From the NCBI GenBank assembly GCA_964517605.1, contig CAZFCE010000025.1, forward strand, positions 1-64,000: DNA of 64,000 nt. Direction: 5' to 3'. The position numbers and the translations under genes are program-made. Below, in pieces: positions 57,096-64,000 of the stretch. The DNA is from J095 sp964517605 (GTDB taxonomy: Bacteria; Chloroflexota; Anaerolineae; 4572-78; J111). Position 1 is the first letter of the stretch; each line of letters starts with the position of its first letter. Under the pieces are notes generated by a model. That model was given only the letters and a program-made list of their open reading frames with translations. It ran no database searches and was not told the DNA's origin.

Positions 57096-59797
57096 TGCTG
57101 CTGCTCCTTAACGGTAAAATAAAATGTTGACCCCTGCCCCGGTTGCGACTCCACCCAAATTTTGCCGCCGTGCCGCTCAACAATTTTTTGGCAAAGCGCC
57201 AGCCCAATGCCGGTGCCGGGGTAATCATCGCGGAGGTGGAGGCGCTGGAAAACCAAAAAAATCCGCTCAAAATATTGCGGTTCAATGCCGATGCCGTTAT
57301 CTTGCACCGAAAATTGCCAGCTATCGGCCATTTTCACCGCGCCGATATGGATGCGCGGGGTTTGGCTGCCCCGGAATTTGAGGCTATTGCCAATAAGGTT
57401 TTGGAACAGTTGGGTAAGTTGGGTGGGGTCGGCGGTAACGGCGGGCAAGGGGTCACTGGTAATTATAGCCTGGCTTTCGGTGATGGCTACCGTCAGGTTG
57501 CGCAGGGCCTGTTGTAAACTTGCGCCGGCGTCAACCGGCTCAATCGCTTTGCCGCGACGCCGCCCCACCCGCGAGTACGCCAGCAAATCGTTAATAAGGG
57601 CTTGCAGGCGGCTGGCCCCATCTACGGCCAGGTCAATATATTCATCGGCCCGTTTATCCAGCCGGCCCTGGTATTGTTGCTGCAACAGTTGAACCATGCC
57701 GGCTACCGCCCGCAGCGGTTCTTGCAAATCGTGGGATGAAACGTAGGCAAACTGCTCCAGTTCGGCGTTAGAGCGGCGCAATTCTTCGAGGGTATGGCGC
57801 AGTTCTTCTTCGGCCTGTTTGCGGGCGGTGATGTCGTAATTTACGCCAATCATCCGCACGGCCTGGACGCTGGCGTCAAAAAAGACTTGACCGGCGGCGT
57901 GCAGCCAGTGGATTGAGCCGTTGGGCCAGATTACCCGAAATTCGGTATCGTATTCTCTTTGGCCGCGCCGGGCCTGTTCCGAAACCTCATCGCTGGCGGC
58001 GCGGTCATCGGGGTGCAGTCCTTGCAGCCAGGCCTGGTAGGCTCCGGCAAATTCGTGCGGTTGCCGCCCGTACAGGGTATACATTTGCTCATCCCACACC
58101 AGGCGGTTGTTTTGAATATCCCAATCCCAAATGCCTATCCCCGCCGCCCACGTGGCTAATTCCAGCCGTTCGGCCAGGCGGGCGCGCTGTTCCTCGGCCC
58201 GCATACGCTCGGTGATATCCTGTGTAACAATCAACAATCCCTCCGGCGCCGGCTGGATGTTCCAATGAAACCAACGCATTTCGCCATCCGGAAAAGTGAA
58301 CGGTCCTTCGATTTGGGTTGGCAGGCGTTCCTGCATCACCTTTTGCTCCAGCCGAAAGTAATCGGTTGCTTCAAAACCGGGCCAGCACTCCTGCACCGTT
58401 TTTTCCAGTAGTTCCTCTGCCGGGCGACGCCCCTGCGTTTCAGCCGACCTGTTGATGTACAGATAGCGCCAATCCCATCCGATCAACAATACGCCTTCCT
58501 GCATGACATCTAATGTACCGTGGAAACGCGCTTCGCTCTCGCGCAGCGCCTTTTCGGCCCGTTTGCGCTCGGTAATGTCGCGCCCGAAGACGGTAACTCC
58601 GGTGATTTGCCCCTCAGCGGTTCTGATCGGGTTGAAGCGATACTCCACCGTATGTATTTCTTCCGCAAAACGGGTGCTCGCTTCGGTACTGAACGTTTCA
58701 CCGGCTAAAGCCCGATCATAATAGCCGCGCCATTCGTCCAGGGCCGCCGCCGGCAGCGGGAGCGCCAGTACACTTTCGCCCGGGACCAGGGCGCGCCCAA
58801 GCGCCGCGCTGACGTTGCGGTGGTACAATTGGTTGCCCACAATCATCCGGTACTGCTTGTCCACCGACCAGATAGCGGCATCGGTATTTTCAATCAGGGC
58901 GGCCAAGTTTTGCTGGCTGGCCTGCAAGGCTTGCTCGGCTTGTTTTCTGGCGGTAATGTCCTGAGTGACAATGACCGCGCTCCAATCGGAGAAGGGCACG
59001 GCCACCGCGCTGACACTGACCCAGGTCAGGCTACCATTTTCTTTGATGATACCCGTTTCGACATTGAGCGCCTTCGGTTCGCCCCGAATCACCCGCGCGC
59101 TGGCAAATTCATCTGGCGGCATCGGGCTGCCATCAGGCCGGATGTAGCGGCGCTGACTATAATCACCCCGGGTTAATCCTTCCGCCGACATCCCCACAAT
59201 ATTTTCTAAAGCCGGATTCTGTTTGATCACCTGGCGTTGGTGGTTGAGCGCCGAAATGCCCACCGGTAATATTTCAAAGAGGCGTTCTAACTTGGCCAGA
59301 CTTTCCTGTAGCGATTCTTCGGCCTGTTTTTGCTCGGTAATATCGCGCACCGCTCCCAGGCGGTAAAGCGGCTGGCCATCATCGCCGGCCACCACGGTCA
59401 GGTAATCGCCCAGCCAGCGGTAATTGCCCGTTTTAGTTAAAAAACGGTACTCCAACACCCCGGTGGCTCGTCCGGCGGCCCGGCACAGGGCGTTGGTTCG
59501 CTCAATTTCCTGCTGCACCTGGGGCAAATCGGCGGGGTGAATCCAGGACAGCACCGTTTCAATGCTGGCGCGGCTCATCTCTTCAGCCGTCCAGCCCACA
59601 ATTTGCTCAATGACCGGGCTGAGGTAATCGTAATGGTCGGTGCGCAGGTTGCGCCGGTAGGCCGCATCCAGCAAATTGTTCAGCACCGCTTGCAGGTGTT
59701 CCTCGCCGGCCTGTTGCTGCGCCAGCCGGGTTTCTAACTCGGCCACACGGGCGCGGAGAGTGGCGTTTTCCTGTTCTAAGCTGGTTTGGGTTGCCAT
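57092..59797 (-). CDS. Multi-PAS histidine kinase
   Basis: 901 aa, soluble. An N-terminal coiled coil (SLEQENATLRARVAELETRL) is followed by about five PAS/PAC domains with conserved end motifs such as DITEQKQAEE. HisKA H-box FAYVSSHDLQEPLRAVAGM near 670; HATPase N-box LFQNLIGNSLKFRG, D-box VQDNGIGIEPQYFERIF, and G2 GTGIGLALCQKIVE. The FAYVSSHDLQEPLR type belongs with Rcp1 partners. First gene of the three-gene operon; divergent from gyrA. Confidence 0.94.
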   Translation of the reverse strand: MATQTSLEQENATLRARVAELETRLAQQQAGEEHLQAVLNNLLDAAYRRNLRTDHYDYLSPVIEQIVGWTAEEMSRASIETVLSWIHPADLPQVQQEIERTNALCRAAGRATGVLEYRFLTKTGNYRWLGDYLTVVAGDDGQPLYRLGAVRDITEQKQAEESLQESLAKLERLFEILPVGISALNHQRQVIKQNPALENIVGMSAEGLTRGDYSQRRYIRPDGSPMPPDEFASARVIRGEPKALNVETGIIKENGSLTWVSVSAVAVPFSDWSAVIVTQDITARKQAEQALQASQQNLAALIENTDAAIWSVDKQYRMIVGNQLYHRNVSAALGRALVPGESVLALPLPAAALDEWRGYYDRALAGETFSTEASTRFAEEIHTVEYRFNPIRTAEGQITGVTVFGRDITERKRAEKALRESEARFHGTLDVMQEGVLLIGWDWRYLYINRSAETQGRRPAEELLEKTVQECWPGFEATDYFRLEQKVMQERLPTQIEGPFTFPDGEMRWFHWNIQPAPEGLLIVTQDITERMRAEEQRARLAERLELATWAAGIGIWDWDIQNNRLVWDEQMYTLYGRQPHEFAGAYQAWLQGLHPDDRAASDEVSEQARRGQREYDTEFRVIWPNGSIHWLHAAGQVFFDASVQAVRMIGVNYDITARKQAEEELRHTLEELRRSNAELEQFAYVSSHDLQEPLRAVAGMVQLLQQQYQGRLDKRADEYIDLAVDGASRLQALINDLLAYSRVGRRRGKAIEPVDAGASLQQALRNLTVAITESQAIITSDPLPAVTADPTQLTQLFQNLIGNSLKFRGSQTPRIHIGAVKMADSWQFSVQDNGIGIEPQYFERIFLVFQRLHLRDDYPGTGIGLALCQKIVERHGGKIWVESQPGQGSTFYFTVKEQQQ

Positions 59798-59938
59798 TAT
59801 GATTTTCCGGGGAGACTATGCTTTTGGGCGAGTTGCTAACAATAGCTACGCCCGGCGGGTTTTAATAACATCTAATTTTATCATTTTATTATCCCCGATA
59901 CAATCAGTTTTTAGGCCGGTTGCGGTTATCAGGCTAAA

Positions 59939-59967
59939 TAGCTTAAAGCCCCCTTCTGAGGTATAAT
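59939..59967 (+). promoter_or_regulatory. Probable gyrA promoter
   Basis: TATAAT at 59962-59967 with a weak -35 TAGCTT at 59939-59944, spacer 17 bp; 46 bp before the ATG at 60014. Confidence 0.5.
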
Positions 59968-60013
59968 TAGGCCACAAATCAGTGTATTCTCGCCCGGTTG
60001 AATGGAGAATTGA

Positions 60014-62476
60014 ATGGAAGTTGGCACCGTAAAACCCGTCAACATTGAAAACGAAATGAAAGTGGCCTATCTGGATTACGCCATGAGCGTAATTGTGGCC
60101 CGCGCCCTGCCCGACGCCCGCGACGGCTTAAAACCGGTTCACCGCCGAATTTTGTACGCCATGCACGATATGGGGATTCGGTATAATACGGCTTACCGCA
60201 AAAGCGCCCGCGTGGTCGGCGATGTGCTGGGTAAATATCACCCCCACGGCGATTCGGCTGTGTACGACGCAATGGTGCGGATGGCGCAGGATTTTTCTAT
60301 GCGCTACATGCTGGTAGACGGGCAGGGTAACTTTGGCAGCATTGATGGCGACAGCGCGGCGGCCATGCGCTACACCGAAGCCCGGCTGGCCCGCATTACC
60401 CATGAAATGCTGGCCGATATTGAAAAGAACACCATAGACTGGACCGATAACTTTGACGGCAGCCTGCAAGAGCCAATGGTGTTGCCGGCCCGCCTGCCCA
60501 ACCTGCTGTTAAACGGCACCTCCGGCATTGCCGTGGGCATGGCCACCAATATTCCGCCCCACAACCTGAACGAAGTTTGCGACGCCATTATTCACCTGAT
60601 TGACAACTACCCCAACCTTGACGATGTGACAGTTGAGGATTTAATGGAATTTGTCAAAGGCCCCGACTTTCCCACCGGCGCGCAAATTTTTGGGCAAGAA
60701 GGGCTGCTCAACGCCTACGCCACCGGCAAAGGCCGCATTACCATGCGCGCCACCGCCAACATCGAAGAAACCAAAGCGGGCCGCCACCGCATTGTTGTTA
60801 CCGAAATTCCCTACCAGGTGAACAAGGCCGCCCTGCTAGAGCGCATTGCCGATTTGGTGCGCGACGGCAAAATCAAGGACATTTCGGATTTGCGCGACGA
60901 ATCAGACCGGGAAGGGCTGGCCGTGGTCATTGAACTGAAGCGCGGGGCGCAGCCCAAAAAAGTGCTCAACCAGCTTTACAAGCACACCACCCTGCAATGC
61001 ACCTTTGGCATTAACATGCTGGCCCTGCTCGATGGCGAGCCGCGCGTGCTGCCGCTCAAGCGGGCGCTTATGGCCTACGTTGAGCACCGGCAAGAGGTCA
61101 TTACCCGCCGCACCCAGTACGATCTGGAACGCGCCCAGCACCGGGCGCACATTCTGGAAGGGCTGCGCATTGCCCTGAACAACCTCGATGCCATCATTCG
61201 GGCCATTCGCGCCAGCCAGGACGCCGACGACGCCCGCGCCCAACTGGTTGAAAAATTCGGCCTCACCCCCGTGCAGGCCCAGGCCATTCTGGATATGCAA
61301 CTCCGCCGGCTGGCCGCCCTTGAGCGCCAGAAAATCGAAGACGAATTCCAGGAGGTAATGAAAACCATTGCCTACCTGCAAGATTTGCTGGCCAACCCCG
61401 GCAAAATTTTGGGCTTAATCCGGGCCGATCTGGCTGACATCAAAGAAAATTACGGCGATGCCCGCCGCACCAAAATTTTGGTGGATGAAACCGGCGATTT
61501 TAACGAAGAAGATTTGGTCAAAGATGAAGAAGTGCTCATCTCCATTACCGAGCGCGGTTACATAAAGCGCGTGCCCAGCTACACCTACCGCTCGCAGGGG
61601 CGCGGCGGGCGCGGCGTAACCGGCATGGCCACCCGCGACGAAGACGTGGTTGAATTTTTATTTGCCGCCCACACCCTGGAAACCGTTCTCTTTTTTACCG
61701 ATAAAGGCAAAGTTTACTCAGAAAGGGCGTTTCGCATTCCCGATGCCAGCCGCACCGCCAAAGGCGTGTCAATTATCAACCTGATTAACGTAGAACCCGG
61801 CGAAAAAATCACTGCCGCCGTGGTGGTGCCCAGCTTTGAACAGGCCAAATACCTGATTATGCTCACGCGCCAGGGGCGCATTAAACGCACCAACCTCAGC
61901 GAGTTTGCCTCGGTGCGGCCCAGCGGCCTGATTGCCATTAACCTGGATGCCAACGACCAGTTGGGCTGGGTAAAGCTCACCTCCGGCAGCAACGAGGTGA
62001 TTTTGGTGTCGCGGAGCGGGCAGGCGGTTCGGTTTGATGAAGACGGCGTGCGCCCGATGGGCCGCGCCGCCGCCGGTGTTATGGGCATGCGCCTGCGCTC
62101 CGACGACGCCATTTGCGGCATGGACGTGGTTGAAGAAGGCTCGTATTTGCTGGTAGTCACCGAACACGGTTACGCCAAACGCACCCCGCTGGATGAATAT
62201 GCCCAGCACCACCGCAATACCTTTGGCGTGCGCACCCTGTCCAAAGAATCAAACCGCACCGGCCAGATTGTCTCGGCCAGCGTTGTCACCGAAGAAGGCG
62301 ATATTACGCTCATTTCCAAAGAGGGGATGATGCTGCGCACGCCCATCAAAGAAATTTCGCAGCAGGGCCGTTCTACACAGGGCGTAAAAGTGATGAACAT
62401 GAAGCCCAATGATATAGTAGCTTCGGTGGCCGTGCTGGCCCCCAAAGGCCAAACTTCACCCGAAACCGGCAGCTAG
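60014..62476 (+). CDS. gyrA: DNA gyrase subunit A
   Basis: 820 aa. Winged-helix domain MSVIVARALPDARDGLKPVHRRILYAMHD, DSAVYDAMVRMAQDFSMRY, active-site Tyr in AAMRYTEARLAR, and the GyrA box QGRGGRG at about 525, which separates gyrase from Topo IV; a C-terminal beta-pinwheel follows, ending in PKGQTSPETGS. QRDR appears as HPHGDSAVYD with Ser at the usual position. Length and motifs are typical. ATG has GGAGAATTG upstream. gyrB is not adjacent here. Confidence 0.97.
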   Translation: MEVGTVKPVNIENEMKVAYLDYAMSVIVARALPDARDGLKPVHRRILYAMHDMGIRYNTAYRKSARVVGDVLGKYHPHGDSAVYDAMVRMAQDFSMRYMLVDGQGNFGSIDGDSAAAMRYTEARLARITHEMLADIEKNTIDWTDNFDGSLQEPMVLPARLPNLLLNGTSGIAVGMATNIPPHNLNEVCDAIIHLIDNYPNLDDVTVEDLMEFVKGPDFPTGAQIFGQEGLLNAYATGKGRITMRATANIEETKAGRHRIVVTEIPYQVNKAALLERIADLVRDGKIKDISDLRDESDREGLAVVIELKRGAQPKKVLNQLYKHTTLQCTFGINMLALLDGEPRVLPLKRALMAYVEHRQEVITRRTQYDLERAQHRAHILEGLRIALNNLDAIIRAIRASQDADDARAQLVEKFGLTPVQAQAILDMQLRRLAALERQKIEDEFQEVMKTIAYLQDLLANPGKILGLIRADLADIKENYGDARRTKILVDETGDFNEEDLVKDEEVLISITERGYIKRVPSYTYRSQGRGGRGVTGMATRDEDVVEFLFAAHTLETVLFFTDKGKVYSERAFRIPDASRTAKGVSIINLINVEPGEKITAAVVVPSFEQAKYLIMLTRQGRIKRTNLSEFASVRPSGLIAINLDANDQLGWVKLTSGSNEVILVSRSGQAVRFDEDGVRPMGRAAAGVMGMRLRSDDAICGMDVVEEGSYLLVVTEHGYAKRTPLDEYAQHHRNTFGVRTLSKESNRTGQIVSASVVTEEGDITLISKEGMMLRTPIKEISQQGRSTQGVKVMNMKPNDIVASVAVLAPKGQTSPETGS

Positions 62477-62506
62477 CGCCGCCGTTAACCAATTACTCAG
62501 GCCACA

Positions 62507-63292
62507 ATGCTAAAAACCCGCCTAATTTCCGCCCTGATTGCCATACCCATTGTTGTGGCCGCCATTTTTGTGGGCGGGTTGTGGTTTGTGGGCGGTGCGC
62601 TGGTAATTGCCGGAGTGGCCGGCTGGGAATACAGCCAGATGATGGCGGCGGGCCGCTATCGCCCGGCGCTGTTCATTGTGCTGGCCGTTATTGCCGCGCT
62701 GGTGCTGGACAGCTACTTGGCCGGCTTTCACCTGCTGCCGTACATTCTCAGTGTGCTGTTGCTGGGCGGGCTGGTGTGGCAGTTGTTTCAGCACTCGGCC
62801 ACGCCCACCGCCGATTGGGCGCTGGCTGTGGCCGGCGGCCTGTACATTGGCTGGGGCATGGCCTGCATTGTGGCCCTGCGCCAGTTGCCCGGCGGTCTGT
62901 ATTGGGTGTGGCTAACCCTGTTGTGCACCTGGGCCGCCGATACGTTTGCCTATTTCACGGGCCGCGCCCTGGGCAAAAACAAACTCTGGCCGCGCCACAG
63001 CCCCAACAAAACCTGGGAAGGGCTGCTGGGCGGCATTGCCGGCAGCGAGGTAATGGCAATGGTAATGGCTGCCGCCTCGCCCCGGCCCAATTGGCCGGTG
63101 GCGCTGGCCGCCGGAGTCATCATCCCCATTGCCGGCTTGTTGGGCGACCTGTCCATCTCGATGATGAAGCGCGATGTGGGCGTAAAGGACTCATCCAATT
63201 TGTTCCCCGGCCACGGCGGTTTTTTGGATCGCATTGACAGCCTGTTGTTTGTGGGCGTGGTGGTGTATTACCTGGTGGCGTGGTTAAACTGA
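62507..63292 (+). CDS. cdsA: Phosphatidate cytidylyltransferase
   Basis: 261 aa integral membrane enzyme making CDP-diacylglycerol from CTP and phosphatidate. Six or more hydrophobic helices; C-terminal signature SMMKRDVGVKDSSNLFPGHGGFLDRIDSLL with catalytic residues, and earlier KNKLWPRHSPNKTWEGLLGG. Length normal. Lies 30 bp after gyrA and 19 bp before polA. Upstream gene order gyrA-cdsA-polA is unusual, with no dxr or uppS between. Confidence 0.95.
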   Translation: MLKTRLISALIAIPIVVAAIFVGGLWFVGGALVIAGVAGWEYSQMMAAGRYRPALFIVLAVIAALVLDSYLAGFHLLPYILSVLLLGGLVWQLFQHSATPTADWALAVAGGLYIGWGMACIVALRQLPGGLYWVWLTLLCTWAADTFAYFTGRALGKNKLWPRHSPNKTWEGLLGGIAGSEVMAMVMAAASPRPNWPVALAAGVIIPIAGLLGDLSISMMKRDVGVKDSSNLFPGHGGFLDRIDSLLFVGVVVYYLVAWLN

Positions 63293-63311
63293 CTTTCTTT
63301 GAGGTAAACGG

Positions 63312-64000
63312 ATGGCGGATAAAAAACCAACTCTGGTATTAATTGATGGCCACGCTCTGGCCTACCGGGCCTATTTTGGCATGCCGGCCACCTTTAGCAC
63401 CGCTTCCGGCGAACCCACCCACGCCGTTTATGGCTTTACCAACATGATTTTGGCCGTGTGGAAAGAGTACGCGCCCGATTACTTTATTGTCACCTTTGAC
63501 AAAGGCGATACCTTTCGCCACCACATGTACGCCGAGTACAAGGCCACCCGCGAAAAAATGCCCGACGACCTGCGCAGCCAGATTCAACGGATTGACCAAC
63601 TGGTGCGGGCGTTTAACATGCCGGTGTTTACCCAGGAAGGCTTTGAAGCCGATGATTTGCTGGGCACGCTGGCCAACCAGGCCGCCGCCCGGGGCATTGA
63701 GGCGCTGATTGTTACCGGCGACCGCGACGCCTTTCAACTGGTGGGGCCAAACATCAAAGTGATTATTTCTGGCCGTAAATTTGCCGACCGCGAAGAATAC
63801 GACGAGGCCAAAGTGGTTGAGCGTTACGGCGTAACGCCCGCCCAACTCATCGAGTTAAAAGGGCTGGTAGGCGACGCCAGCGATAACATCCCCGGCGTTA
63901 AAGGCATTGGCGAAAAAGGCGGGGCCAAACTCATTCAGGATTTTGGCACGCTGGAAGGCATTTACCAGAATTTAGCTAAAATTTCGGCCAGCGTGCGCGC
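63312..64000 (+). CDS. polA: DNA polymerase I, 5' part (5'-3' exonuclease domain)
   Basis: ATG at 63312 (GGTAAACGG upstream) and open to the edge: 229 codons visible. MADKKPTLVLIDGHALAYRA, FDKGDTFRHHMYAEYKATRE, MPVFTQEGFEADDLLGTLA, VTGDRDAFQLVG, LKGLVGDASDNIPGVKGIGEKG: the FEN-type acidic residues and H3TH of the 5' nuclease. The polymerase domain lies beyond the window, so whether it is present cannot be seen. Confidence 0.95.
   Translation, partial: MADKKPTLVLIDGHALAYRAYFGMPATFSTASGEPTHAVYGFTNMILAVWKEYAPDYFIVTFDKGDTFRHHMYAEYKATREKMPDDLRSQIQRIDQLVRAFNMPVFTQEGFEADDLLGTLANQAAARGIEALIVTGDRDAFQLVGPNIKVIISGRKFADREEYDEAKVVERYGVTPAQLIELKGLVGDASDNIPGVKGIGEKGGAKLIQDFGTLEGIYQNLAKISASVR

Noticed and set aside
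1..64000. CRISPR arrays, toxin-antitoxin pairs, rRNA genes, insertion sequences
   Set aside because: I saw no regularly spaced repeat, no cas gene, no recognisable toxin next to the RHH proteins and no transposase.

Overview
The window looks like a chromosome segment of a Gram-negative-staining or monoderm filamentous environmental bacterium, most likely Chloroflexota (Anaerolineae-like). That placement is an inference from coding style, the abundance of PAS-type signalling kinases, CIRCE-controlled groESL and protein flavour; there is no 16S gene in view. Host coding is GC-rich. Two mobile elements interrupt it. A 100-N scaffold gap lies at 2957-3056.

Layout. (1) 1 to about 17.6 kb: late region of an HK97-type, long-tailed prophage or phage, all on the minus strand. 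Read in transcription order it has small DNA-binding proteins, a tyrosine recombinase catalytic domain, a D12 adenine methylase, small membrane proteins, HNH, terminase small and large, portal fused to a MuF-like domain, prohead protease, capsid, connectors, tail tube, tail chaperones with a probable -1 frameshift, tape measure and tail proteins running off the left edge. (2) 17.7-18.8 kb: a second, oppositely oriented tyrosine recombinase and tRNA-Thr(TGT). (3) 18.8-28.2 kb: host genes on the minus strand: a membrane thioredoxin, a secreted alpha/beta hydrolase, then a probable operon with a TRPM-like SLOG/SLATT membrane protein, a YtcJ-like amidohydrolase, a PAS histidine kinase and a response regulator with a degenerate HD domain. 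(4) 28.4-38.1 kb: a plus-strand cluster with all seven chorismate-pathway steps (aroF, aroB, aroQ, aroE, aroK, aroA, aroC), prephenate dehydrogenase, a Nudix hydrolase and a CysQ-like phosphatase. (5) 38.1-42.4 kb: a coiled-coil protein and a translationally coupled protease operon (membrane subtilase, S1-like protease, stand-alone copy of the latter's N-terminal domain). (6) 42.5-44.8 kb: groES-groEL behind two CIRCE operators.

(7) 44,789-51,009: a 6.2-kb integrative element in tRNA-Thr(GGT), bounded by a perfect 44-bp direct repeat of the tRNA 3' part. It carries an integrase, ribbon-helix-helix regulators, a RepA-like ATPase followed by an iteron-like repeat field, an XRE repressor with a palindromic operator over its divergent promoter, and a two-TM protein. 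It has no capsid, conjugation or recognisable cargo gene, so it resembles a small replicating integrative element or satellite. (8) 51.0-64 kb: tRNA-Thr/Pro/Pro cluster with its own promoter, a metallo-beta-lactamase-fold protein, a STAS-like protein, a three-gene multi-PAS signalling operon, gyrA, cdsA and the 5' part of polA.

The most unusual items are the SLOG/SLATT protein and its operon, the compact tRNA-Thr element with iteron-like repeats, the tail-chaperone frameshift, and the protease operon with the duplicated N-terminal domain.
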